A stretch of 64,000 nucleotides of DNA, taken from positions 59,376,633-59,440,632 of the forward strand of contig CM031859.1 of assembly GCA_018697195.1 (NCBI GenBank). Reading direction: 5' to 3'. Below the pieces are notes generated by a model. The model made no database searches and was not told the DNA's origin. It saw only the letters and a program-made list of their open reading frames with translations. The stretch's first letter is position 1; every line of letters begins with the position of its first letter. The translations under genes and the position numbers were made by a program. This DNA is from Certhia americana (Eukaryota > Chordata > Aves > Passeriformes > Certhiidae). This document shows, one piece after another, positions 15,501 to 28,003 of this stretch.

Positions 15501-18500
15501 AGCTTTTCTGAGATGTTAACTTAACCTGTTACATTGAACCATGTGAGAAATGGATGGTAATCTTGTTAGATATTTTTTTCATCCTCTGTCTTTCTCCCTG
15601 AGAAATCCACAGGGAGTTTTTGCTTACAGTATTCAAACAGGTGACTTGAACTTCAGTAGTTTTGTTGTAAGGAAACAACACTGGCAGAGAGGTAGGATCT
15701 TGATTCTGGGATCAGAGGGGTGCAACTCCACAGGATGACTTGGAGAAATGGTTGCAGAATCAAGAATGCACCAGAAAATATATTTATCTGTGTTACCTGA
15801 AGGCAATGCTGAAGACTTCTTTCTTTTCTTCCCTTCCATGGTTTTGTCTGAAACTTATTTCTGGTTAAAGGATTTAAAGAGTAATGCCAGAAGATATGTG
15901 CTTGCTGTTTTTTTCACACTTTGCCATTACACTCTATTTTGCAGCATCTAATAACTTCTCATTTTTGTGAGTGTTTATTTTTCTTGTCTATATCTCTTCA
16001 GCTTTTTCTTAAGTACTACTACAGCATTGTCTGTACATGATGGAAATCAACTTCTGCAGACCATGCATGCCAACTTGAAAGAGATGTATTGAGGGGAGAG
16101 TGGGTGTTTCAGCACCTGGCTAAAAGCTCTTAACTTGAGAGTCCCTAAATGTCAGGCTTTGAGATTTTTGTGACATAGACAAAAAAATCCAGGCTACTTT
16201 TTACTTGTCTTATTTTGTGCTTTTCCTGCAGAATCTGTGCCAGACAACTTGGCTAAAAGGACCTTTGTTCTGATCCAGTGCAGCAGTTCTTATGATTACT
16301 CATCTTTCTGCTTGATTTGAGTTCAGAGTGAATGTCTCCATGTTGCAGTAGCTCAGAGATATTTGTACCCTGTCACCTCTGACGTGTGTTTGGACCTCTC
16401 TTGGCACTGGAGTCATAGGTCCCACTGCTGATGCTGACTCTTAGTAGTCTCAGCTCTGCAAGATGCCAGGCACTTCCTGTTGAAGTGTAATACATTTTCC
16501 TCTCTTCTTTTCTTTCCTGTGTAGTTCCTAGGCTAACAGCCAAGAGGTAGGGGCATAAAGGGCAATGTCAAAGCTAACAGTGACATAAAAGAATTGGGAC
16601 CTATTTCCTAGGACACTTCTTTCTTAAAGTTCAATACAGAATACTGTATCTGTTGATTGTGTACTTTCACCATTTTTACTTTAATAATTGCTTGCAAGGA
16701 AACTAAGAGAGATGCCTGTAGATGGTGTGGACTTTCTGCTGGATGAAACAACCAGTGATCTCTACTTTGTATTTTGAAAATGGCAGTAGGCAACATAACT
16801 TAGTTTTGTTTAGTACCTGTTATGGTTACTTTTGCTGTAGGCATATGATGCTTCTGAAAGAGCAGTATGGAAAACAAGTGATCGTTAACCTTTTGGGAAG
16901 CAGAGGAGGAGAGGAGGTGCTCAACAGAGCTTTTAAGGTAAAAGCAATAATTTTCATTTTAACTGCTGATTTCCCTTGAGCCTCCATGTTCTTCTGTTTT
17001 CCTTCTGGCGAAGAAGGTGATGAATAGAATTTCTAAAGAAATTATGTTAACTCTTTACAGCACATTACATTCTGAGAATAGTGCTTCTTGGTTTCATGGC
17101 TTAGTTTCTGGCACTTCCTTTCTGCTTACTTCTTCATATATTTGCATACATTCTCTTTAACCAAACTTAAAAGGAAATTTCCTGAATACATCTAAGGATA
17201 GTTCACATTTGCAAAAGTGAATCATAGCCAGCTTTGACATTGTGTGTAGCCACCTATGCAATCAGGGGCACCTGGGATTGCCAGAGCTGCCTGGGGGCCG
17301 GGCACTGAGCTGCGATCACTGAGCATGGTGACTTAGCATCCCTCAGCTGTCTTGCTCTGATAGTAATGGGAAATAGCTATCTATCACTGATTGTGCTGGG
17401 AATTGGCTACCTGAGCACCAGATGACAGTTTGGTGTGTGGAGAGAGATGTTCCTGTCCCCTAAGTCTCCCCAGGCACAGCTAATACCTGAAAGCAAGGAT
17501 GTCAGGTGTTGTAGAATTAAAGCTGTGCTGCTTTCTCATATGGTATTCTTTTTTAAAACTAGTGTGAACTTAAGGCCACAGATTGTCAGAGTGGGATTTG
17601 CAGCAGTGCAACAGCTGCCTGAATCTGGCTGGGGGTTTGATGGAAGTCTGCCTCCTTAAGTGCCTGTTTCTTTAGCAAACTGAGATAGATACTTCAGAGA
17701 TTATGTTCCCAAAACTAAGATAGGACGATTTAAGTACACATCTGTAGTAAGTGCCATGTATATACTATTGGTAAACAGTGATACCAGCAGTTCTGAGCTG
17801 AAACATTTACTATGTGAAACTAAGCAAAATAAAAATTTTGCTTAAATAATATGGCCTTATTTCTTTCCCTCTCTGTTGCAATAGTGAACTTACAGGGAGT
17901 ATCAAGTTTTTTTAAGTTTTCCTGTGTCACAATTTCCTCCTGCAAAAGAGCTGGGAAGGACTATCTGCTTCCCCAGCAGAAAATGACAAAGTGAAGGTCT
18001 TCCCTTGTACAGAAGGTGGCCAAAGAAAGTGATTATGACTAAAACTTGCAAGGCAGTGAGGAAGGCACAGGAGTGAAATCTGGTCCTGGTTTCTGTTTTC
18101 AACTTCTTACTGAATTTCTACATGACACGGCTAAGCCTCTGTAATCTTTTGGCTTCCCTGTCTTTAAAATAGTTTTTCTAGTTTGTTTTGCAAACTCCAC
18201 TGAAATTTACAGGTGAAAGATAACAAATTCTGAAATTGCTAAATGCAATTCTGAAATAACTTACATGGATAAAAATATGACATTTGTTGATAATTTGATG
18301 CTGATACTTTCTGGGCATCTCTAGAATAAAGATCTCGCATTTGTTAATGTAATTTAAATAAATATTGTTTTGTTTACATTGTTACATTTTTTGCCTTTTT
18401 TAAAATAAATAAACTCTGAAAATACCCTGTGAGCTCAAAGAATTTAGACTGACATCACTGAAAACCAAAGTTTTGTATTCGTTCAGGATGACTCCTTGGT

Positions 18501-21500
18501 CGTTTATTTACCTTTCTGTTTTAAGAAATGGATGTTAGGAAAGAATATAGAGTTAATTTTACTTTGATGATTTATAGGGCTTGAATTAAAAATAAAGTAA
18601 TTCATAGGAGTGTGATTAAGGTTTCAGGCTTGTCTCCTGTCATTAGTTTCTACATGTTTTTTGTTTTTGCTTTTATTTCTTTCTCTTGTCTTCACTCCTG
18701 CTTCAACCTCAGTAATTCTTATCAGTGTTTGTTCAAATTATTCTTGTAATTAGTGCTGCTGGGCTCTCTTGATCAGAATGTCATGGTTACCATTCATTTA
18801 CCATTCATTATGCATTACCTGAATCAGACCAGACCAAAAATCAATACTGTTCCCAGGAAATGCTGTTCCTCCCATAAGCATTCCCTACAACAGATGTAAT
18901 TATGTTTACAGTAAAAACAGGGCTGTAGTTTAGAGTTGCAAATACTCCGACAATAATTTACACTGCGGCAGTGGGTAAATGCTGTCCTCAAGTGCATTAC
19001 TAGTGCCAGCATCTGTCAAGGCAGATTGGGGTGTCAACAGTAACAGTCTAATGAAATACATTTTACAGGTCTCTTTCCACGCACTGCCTTTAAATTTCTT
19101 TCTGCAGGAAAGGCATAATGGCTTACTCAATACAATTATGCTGGTGTAACTGCTGTATGTACACTTTCAATGTAATATTAGATTTGTTTTGTCCAGTGTC
19201 TGTCACGGTGTAAGTGGAGAAAAGCATCCATCTCTTGGGGTAAGAATATGCAGGAGGGAAGAGAATAGACAAAGGCTTGCATAGTTTGAGTTAATGTAAT
19301 GGCTCTCTCTGCCTTTCTTGTGGAGAACAGGATGTGTTACTGTTGTATCTGTTGCAGATACCATAATGAAATTTGTGGTGATTACGGAAATGTGTGTGAG
19401 GTCATTGAAATTGGAGAAGAAATAGTGAGGCTATTTGTGCCTCTTCTTTCACTTCTGCAGTTTACCACAAACACTTTATAGTACATTTCCTGGGATGCAA
19501 TTACTAACTTACTTCCTCCCCTTGAGCCTGCCTAGAGCATTGTTAGGGCTGTCCACCCTGATGCACAAAGGTAGCAGCAGCTCGTTGCTGCAGGGCTGCC
19601 ACCAGCCAGGGCACAATTCTATTGTATACTTTGCAGTTACAGTTTGAGTTCCACTGCAGGAAAATTGGGTTCCAAGAGTCAGGTTTACTTCTGTGAAGAA
19701 AACAAACAGGGAACTTCAGTTGCTTTTTTCATGTCTGGCCTTTCAAAATTCCCTATGAACTATGTGATTAACAGTCAAGGCTTATTAATGATAGAAGCGT
19801 GCTGGTATCAATCCTTACGTGTGGCTTGAGCAGGATTTGTTTTCCTTCATTTTCTTCTCTAAACAGAAACTGCTATGGGCCTCTTCCCATGCGGAAGACA
19901 GTCCCATGATAAACTTTGACTACCACCAATTTGCAAAAGGTGGGAAAACTGAGAAACTGGAAAATTTGCTGAGGCCTCATCTGCAGTTGCACTGGGAAGA
20001 CTTTGGAATCTTCACAAAGGGCAAGCATGTAAGTCCATGGTGAGTGTCTCTGCTCCTCTGTCCCAGTGTAGCTGGGCACTGCTTGTCCTGGCCTCCCAGC
20101 TCTCTTGCTGTGTTTGGAGCACGACCGTAAATTGACCTCCTTGAAATAAAATTTTGAGACAAAGTGTAGTCTTGGTGCTAAATCAATGATTTGGCTTAAT
20201 TGCATCTCCATGGTTTCAAATCTGCAAATTTACTGGTGCATGGATTTGCAAATATAGTGTTGCAGATGTAGTCAAGTAATTCGATGTGTTAATGAAATCT
20301 ATTGTGCACAGTGTGCTTGCACCGTCAAAACGTGGGTGGGTATATTCAGGCTGAACATTTGATGATCTTGTTCAATCAACTCGTGTTTAGACGTTAATTT
20401 AAAATATACCATTTTCTCCTCCCTCCTCTTGTGTTTGGTTGCCAAAGTCTGCAGACAGGTACTTTTCGAATGAATTGTTTGGACTGCCTGGATCGTTCTA
20501 ATAGTGTACAGTCCTTCGTTGCACAGGAGGTGAGTTTGTCAGAGGACCTTCCGTGGGACACCTGTAGTACATACATTGACTGTTCCATGGGAAAGACAGG
20601 AAAGAGGCTGTAAGTGTCAGTTATGTGGGTCTGTCTTGCCAGCTCTATGACACAGAATGGTGCTGGATGAAATACTGAGGATAAAAAGCAAAAACACGTT
20701 TAAAAACAAGGTTGCTTTTTTTCTTGTGTTTTTTTTTTCTCCTTCTGCACCTAATCCAGATACTGTTTGCTCAATTAGAGAGCCTTGGTTTGAACTCTAA
20801 ACCTATAGTTGAGCGCTTTGTGGAATCCTACAAGGAGATGTGGACTCTCAATGGTCAAAATCTGAGCAGAGTGTTTAGTGGCAATCGTGCCCTTGAGGGG
20901 AAGAACAAGGTAAAGAAAAACGGCAAATCTATTTGCAAGTAAAGAAAGATGTCCTATTTATGCTTCAGTGTCACTTGCATTCATAATTCCTGTCTGCTGT
21001 AGGTTGGGAAGCTCAAGGATGGTGCTCGCTCTGTGTCTCGTACCATCCAGTCAAATTTCTTTGATACAGTAAAGCAGGAAGCCATCGAGTTGCTGCTCAT
21101 GGGTGACTTCTACCGGGAGGAATATGCAGACAAAGGCAAGATGCTCATGGACCAGACTGCACTGCTGGGTAAAGCAAATCTAAACCCTTGCCTTTGCTTT
21201 TGCATCTGCTTTTAGCTATCAGATATAAGCAACTGTATCCTTTTGAGAAAGAATCAATAAATAAACTGCTTTTGCACAGATCTGTTGTTTAAAATGCTAC
21301 TTTCAAGTGACCATAGAACAACCCTTGTGCTTGCTTCTCATATTTTGTTTTGAGTTTTTGAGTACGTTTTATTGCTCTTTGATAGTGATATTCTCTGACA
21401 GTTTAGAGTTGGACCAGAGGGAAGGATTTTAGGGCTGTATTCCCAGTCTGTCCTATCTGAGTTTGTCTTGAGGGGATCTCTTGAGCTCAGCCTTTTTATC

Positions 21501-24500
21501 TCCTTAGTCGTGTCCTTGCTGTTTGCACATGCTTTTAGCCATTTTCATTGTTAAAGGCACATCTGTGTTCATTTCCTGCTTTTTTCCAGGCCCCTAATAG
21601 TCAACAGCATAGACATATTTGTTTGCACCCATCTAGAATAAACTCAACTCACTCTGAGAAGATATTTACATGAAAAATATAGGATAATTTCACCCACAGT
21701 GAGTATTGGGTGGTCAGTTTACTCCAGAGAACCATTCAGCACCACTTCAGCCCTGGGCTTGTTCCCTGATGTTGACCGTGAGGAAAATATAGATTACTTC
21801 TCTATGCCTGACTGCCAATGCAAGTGAAGTAGTTACAGATTAACTCTGCTTCATTTGCTCAGACAGCAAAAGCACACTGCTAGTTTTCTACACTCAGTCA
21901 AGTAAGTGAATGTAGCAGGGTTTTTTTTGAGGAGTTCTTAGCAGGCTAGAGAGCTGTAGCAGTGCTAGACTTGTACTGATGTGAGTCTGTGCTGCTATCC
22001 ATCTTTCTTTCCACATTCTAAACTTCTAAGGACTTCTGTTTAAGTTGTAACTTCTGACATGCTTGGTTGCTTGTCGTGTTTTCAGGAATAGAGTTCATTG
22101 GCTTCCTAGTTGTGTTGTGGACTTAATATGAGACTAATGAATGAGCAAGTGCTGTTGTACTTGGTTGCCAGCTGGATTTAAACCACAACAGGATGGTAAC
22201 ACACTGAGGGTTTTAGTTGTTACTGTATAGTGTTTATACTAAGTCAAGGACTTCCCATGCTCTCCTATTCAGAAGGCTGGAGGGCTACAAGAACGTGAGA
22301 GAGGAATGCAGTTGACTCCAAATGGCCAAAGGAATATTCCATTCTAAATGATGCCATGCTTGGTACATAAATTAGGAAGGGGGGGAAGCTGACTAAGGGC
22401 TGCTGCTTTGGAACTGTCTGGGCACTGTGCCACACTTGTTCTGTATATTCAAATTCTACTATCCCTTTTTTTTGTTTTCCCCTTTTCTGTCCCATTAAAC
22501 TGTCTTTATCTCAATCCATGGGTTTTCTCATTTTTGTGATTCTCTGCAGCATTTTGCTGGGGGCTCAGGGAGTGAGTGAGTGGCCAGGATAAGCACTACT
22601 AAGCACTAGTTGCCCAATGGGGTTAAACCATGACTAGTGCTGTAGACTAAACTGAAGATTACAGGAGATAAAAGAATCTTTTGCTTATTACTTGAAGAAG
22701 TACAGAAAAATGTAAGCTGAAGGTGAGTGACCAAAGCTTTCAAAGGGTGCCTGGTTTCTGGAAGAGAAATTGCTGACATCAGCCTCGGTTATCTTGTAGT
22801 TATTGTCATTGCTATAGGAGTTATTCCTTACCTTTTGTAATGCTGCTGCGAGGGTAATGTTATTATTTCAGAGTGACTGTGTTGCTGCAGTGTCCTTTTA
22901 CGGCACATTCTTCTTTTACACACTATCTTTCTCTCTCCCCTCTTGTGTCAGTAACTCCAAGTATTTTGAAGGCCATGTCAGAGCGTCAGTTTGAATTTAC
23001 AAGCTCCAAGCGTGTTCGTGTTGCCACGGGGACCTGGAATGTGAATGGGGGAAAGCAGTTTCGAAGCAACATCCTTGGTACCAGTGAGCTGACAGACTGG
23101 CTGCTGGATTCTCCCAAGCTCTCAGGAGTTTCCGAGTTTCAAGGTAAGATTTCAGAGTCAGAATGTGTAAGCACTGTTTGCTGGTATCTCTAGAAACAGT
23201 GAGTCAGGACACAAAATTTGACCAGCCTTTTAAAGGCAGTACATTTTGGAAGGCATTTTCTCTCAGTTCTTAGGGTTGTATTCAGCTCCTCCATGCTTTT
23301 GCTGCTGTCCTGCAGAAGTGGAATGGTCTGTTAAGAGTTCCTGGCAGTCAGTGTTCTTTGAACACTTTGAAACAGTCCACGTGACTGTTTCAAACCTTCA
23401 GCAGGTCAGAATTCAGAGCTCTCTTTCATGCCATTGTGGGATGTATCTGCCTATTCTGCACCCTGTATGTCATTTTCTTCTTCCATATCTCTGTTCTTTG
23501 TTCTTTATCATGAGCAGGAGCTACATGCTTAGGTGCCATCAGAGCATCTCCTTGGTCTCTCATCTGGAGCTAAACATATCTATACAATCTGGATTGTGAG
23601 CTTGTCTGGAAATGCTACGATCAATGCCTTCAGACAAAAAGATTTACTTTGTTGAAGGCGATATTTCCTTTCTTTAGCAGTATAGAAAACTTATGCTTTT
23701 GGCTTGATGAAATTGGCTGCTGAATTTCTTATGTATGGAACAAGGTCAAGTGTTGTAATTGATTTACAGATTTTCTTTATTAAGGTAAATGTAAGGGATC
23801 AATCTGTCAATTAGAAATTGAGTGGTTGCAAAACTACAGCAAAACCCATGCTTTTGTTGTTACAGTGGAACATTTAGTTTCCTGCAGGTATCACAGGCAT
23901 AGTCCTGTACCTAACTTTGTTGCTCAGGAATACATTCCTCAAATCCTTGGCTCCCTTATACAAGTTGTCTCATTTGAACTTTCAGTTCCTGCATGGATGG
24001 GATTAGGTGCAGACTCTATTCTGAGCAGCCTAGATAAGTCATTAGTCCAGTGTAATCTGTTTCAGAAACACTTCAGATGTGTTAGCACATGACTGTGCCC
24101 ATAATACTAAAATTTGTTGAGAGCCTGTCACGTTAGCCTTGCCAGACCATCCCCTTAGAGAACCAGAGGAGCAGGGCTACATGGGACAAGCAGCTGGGAC
24201 ATGGCAGGTCTGAGCATCTCCTGGAAGAGAACGGGCTTATGTGAACTTCTGTGAGACTTACGTGAATGGGCAGGGCAAGGGTGCAACCATGCCAATGTCT
24301 GTGTTAATGTCAGTGTTATCCATGTTAATGTCAGTGCAGTGCCTACACAAATGGGCAAGTGTTCAAAGACAGATGTCCAAAATTATTCATGGGAAATACA
24401 TGTGACAGTACCTATCTGGTTAAGCCAGTAAAGGAGGCCAGCTGTCATGCTAGTTTCACCCTCATGTCTGCACTGAGTTGTTGCATATGTTAGTTTTTAT

Positions 24501-27500
24501 TTGTGATTTTGGATTCAGATTTGATTTAGGTTCCTATGTTTAGGTCTCCATGTTGAATTAAGTTACTGTCACTGTGGTCATATGAACTTTAAAAAAAAAC
24601 CAACTCTTTGGGCAATGGACAGACCTAACAGATCTGTCAACAGATTTGCTTCACACTATTTTATGAGAGCATCTAATCTTTGGTGTTTCCTCAGAAAAAT
24701 ATCCACAGAGCTGGGGAAGGGAGCGGGGGGTGGGGGTCACTGTGCTCTAGGGTGATCTAACCCTAAATACAGGTCATTTAAGAAGGACTTGGAAGAAAGG
24801 AGGCAAAAAGAAACTTCAAAAGCATCCTTAAACTAGATAAATTTAGTAAAAGCATTGAGATGAAGGTGACATACTGGTGTGTGGGCAATTAAGTTCAGTT
24901 ACATAGGAATCTGTGTCAGAAAGGAAGAGCATGTTGGGTAAAATGACAAGAAAGTAAGAGATGGTGAGTAGTGAGATGTTGTGGCTTTAGTGATGAGTGA
25001 GGTGGGGGAGATCTTAACACTGCTACAATATAATGTTCTGTTCTGAACTGCTTCCTGCAAGAGAGATGGAGACCAACTGATGGGAGAAAAGCAGGAAAAA
25101 TTTCAGAGGAACTGCAGGGGATGTTTTGAGATTAGATTAAAGGAGCTATGAATATGTATAGCTTGGCAGGGGATACACAAGATAGAACTACAGGAAGGAT
25201 CTCTGACAGAAATTAGAATACAAGTCATTAGAAGAAACAACAAAATAGTAATTCTGGTATGATGTTTCCTTCCTGCCAACAGATGATGATAACTGCCCTC
25301 CTGACATATTTGCAGTGGGATTTGAAGAGATGGTTGAGTTAAGTGCAGGGAATATTGTGAATGCCAGGTACGTAAAAAAAACCCAACCCAAACAAACAAA
25401 ACCAACAAAACCCCCTAATCAACCAACCTAAGAAAACCCAACCAACCAAAAAAAACCCCCACAACTGTAAACAAACCAAACCAACCAACCAAAAAAAAAA
25501 CCCAAAAAAACCCAAAACCAAACAAAAAAACCCAAACCAACAAAAAGAACCTAATCTTCCCCAAAGGAACTGGCCATGATCATTTTTATGGTCACTTATA
25601 TTGAATACTCCCTTCCAAATCTGTTGCTTGCAACCATAGCTGGAAATAAGTTTCCCATTAACAAATGTCACTGGGATGGTGTTGAAAGTGATCTTTCTCT
25701 GTGAACTTCTGTACAGTAGAATACACTGTTTGCTATGTCTCTTAAGTCTTTATGTTGGCAGAGAAAAATTTTGATGGTTGAAATTGATTAAACACTTGTC
25801 CTTAAAGCCCTGTCTGATGTTGGAAAAATGTGCTCAATGACTACAAACCTAATTGCCAGTTATGTGGGAATTCTAAAATTGTCTAAAAATGTCTCTGTGG
25901 GTAATTGTATTTGTGAAAATTATGGCTAGAGAAGAAGTCAAATGCAAAGCCCAAGGCTGGCATATCAGCATGTGAAGTAGGCTGTTGTGTTTACTGGTCC
26001 ATGTGAATCAGAATGGAGGTGGAACCCTGAAGATCATGTTTCCAATGCTGATTCATCAGGCTGGGCAGTTATTTGTCTGTTTTGACAAGTTACATCACTG
26101 CTTAGTGTGGCTGCTGGGCTGTCAGTATATCTGCATGGATATGTTGACTTTAGAGAAAAGAAAAAGCTAGATCCACTGAAGTGAAGGTGTATGCAGCTAT
26201 TCACAAACCTTAGCTAAGAACAGCCAACAGCTGTGTGTAGCCAGTCACCTTCCGGTCAGAAAATCCTGAGATCTCTCCACTGTGAGCATAGAAAATCTTA
26301 CAGGTCATGAGATTGATTTGAAAATTTGTTTTTACAGTTATGGTTGCTGTAATCAGCTTCCAGTTATCCCTAGTGAATGGGTGTATCCAATGTCATGTGA
26401 GTGTGGATATTTCTGAGCATAGAAGATAAGTTCCCTCACACACCCAGAAGCAGGATAACTGTATTTGTGTGCTGTGCCTGGGCTCACTGACCCTGCTAAC
26501 TCTAGGCTGGCCTACAAGGAGGTATTATTAGTCTCTGCCATGCATTTTACAGCACTTCAAGTTCTACAACCTAATGGGATGTCTGTAAAGCTAAGGCACA
26601 GTTAATCTGTTCATTTTATTGACTTACAGTGGTTTGCTTTGATTCCATTAAATGATTTTATGTTTGTTCCAGTACAACGAATAGAAAAATGTGGGGAGAG
26701 CAGCTTCAAAAAGCTATTTCCAGGACTCATCGCTACATTCAGCTGACATCAGCGCAGCTTGTTGGTGTTTGTCTTTTCATCTTTGTGCGACCATATCATG
26801 TCCCCTTCATCAGGTAAAAAGAAAGCCAAACCAAACAAAACCAACCAAACAAACACCTAAAAACCCCACCAAACCAAAACCAAAAACACCCACCCCAAAA
26901 TAAAACTTACCTAACAACAAACCCCAAACTAACCGAACAAAAACCCCTCAAAACTCAACCAGTGTCTTCAGTAACATCTGGTGTTGGAAGTATGGTCAGA
27001 AAACATGGGGAGAGACATCTTGGTGGGCCTTATACACACCTGGGTTCTGCTCTTTGCTCAGCATGGAGGAGAGGCAAGCTTCCAGACAGCAATAGGCTGG
27101 AGTCCATCTCCCTGGGTAGCACAAAAGCCAGCAGCCTCAGTGTCTTCCTCCAGTTAGCTGAAAAGCCAGGCAAGCTCCAGGTGGGCAGTCATGGTGGAAC
27201 ACCTTGTTTGGGTGCTATCTTTCTGGGAAAGGAATGACCTGTGCTAGTAAGTCCAGGAGTTTTTAATGCACTGAATGAAGGCAAGTGCCTGCCTCTGTCT
27301 GAAGGGCAGGTTTTACTTCTAGCCCTGTCCATATTGTTTCCTTATGGAAACAGGGGTAGTTCTAGACCTGAAAAGAATGGAGGAAAGAGACTGAATTTTG
27401 CCCCTTGACATTTTATAGAATTGAGAAGTAAGAGAACCTACGAAGTGTTTGTCTTTCCCAGAAGTTATGAGAACTAGCACTGTGTGCCCAGTTAGGAGGC

Positions 27501-27963
27501 TGCGGAGCTGTGTATCCTCTGCTTACTAGCTCAGCTGTCCCTGGAGAGTGACCAAATTCTTCTTACAAGATTACCAACTCATGGAAATACTTGCATTAAA
27601 ATGTCTTGGCAGTGGGCAAGAACTGTGCTGGCTAAGTGTAAAAGAATTATGCAGCTAAATGTAAATGGTTAGGAAGTGAATAATTAGCTGAAACTATCTT
27701 TGGGCATCTATCTGACCTTAATGCCTTGAGATCCAAGCTCCTCTCTGTCCTGTATTAGGGCACTGATTGGCCCCTGTATTTTGTGATTAAAATATCAAGA
27801 GCTGCCACTTTCTTCCCTGTGATCTCATATATACTGAAAACCTCAGAACAGAGCTTGTGCAGCATCAGGTTTTGTAGGCCAGACAGACCAATGCAGTCCA
27901 GGTAACTCTGATGGTCTTGCATTGCTGCTTTCCAGTAATCTTTCTTTCTTCATATTATTTTAA

Positions 27964-28003
<40 letters not shown>

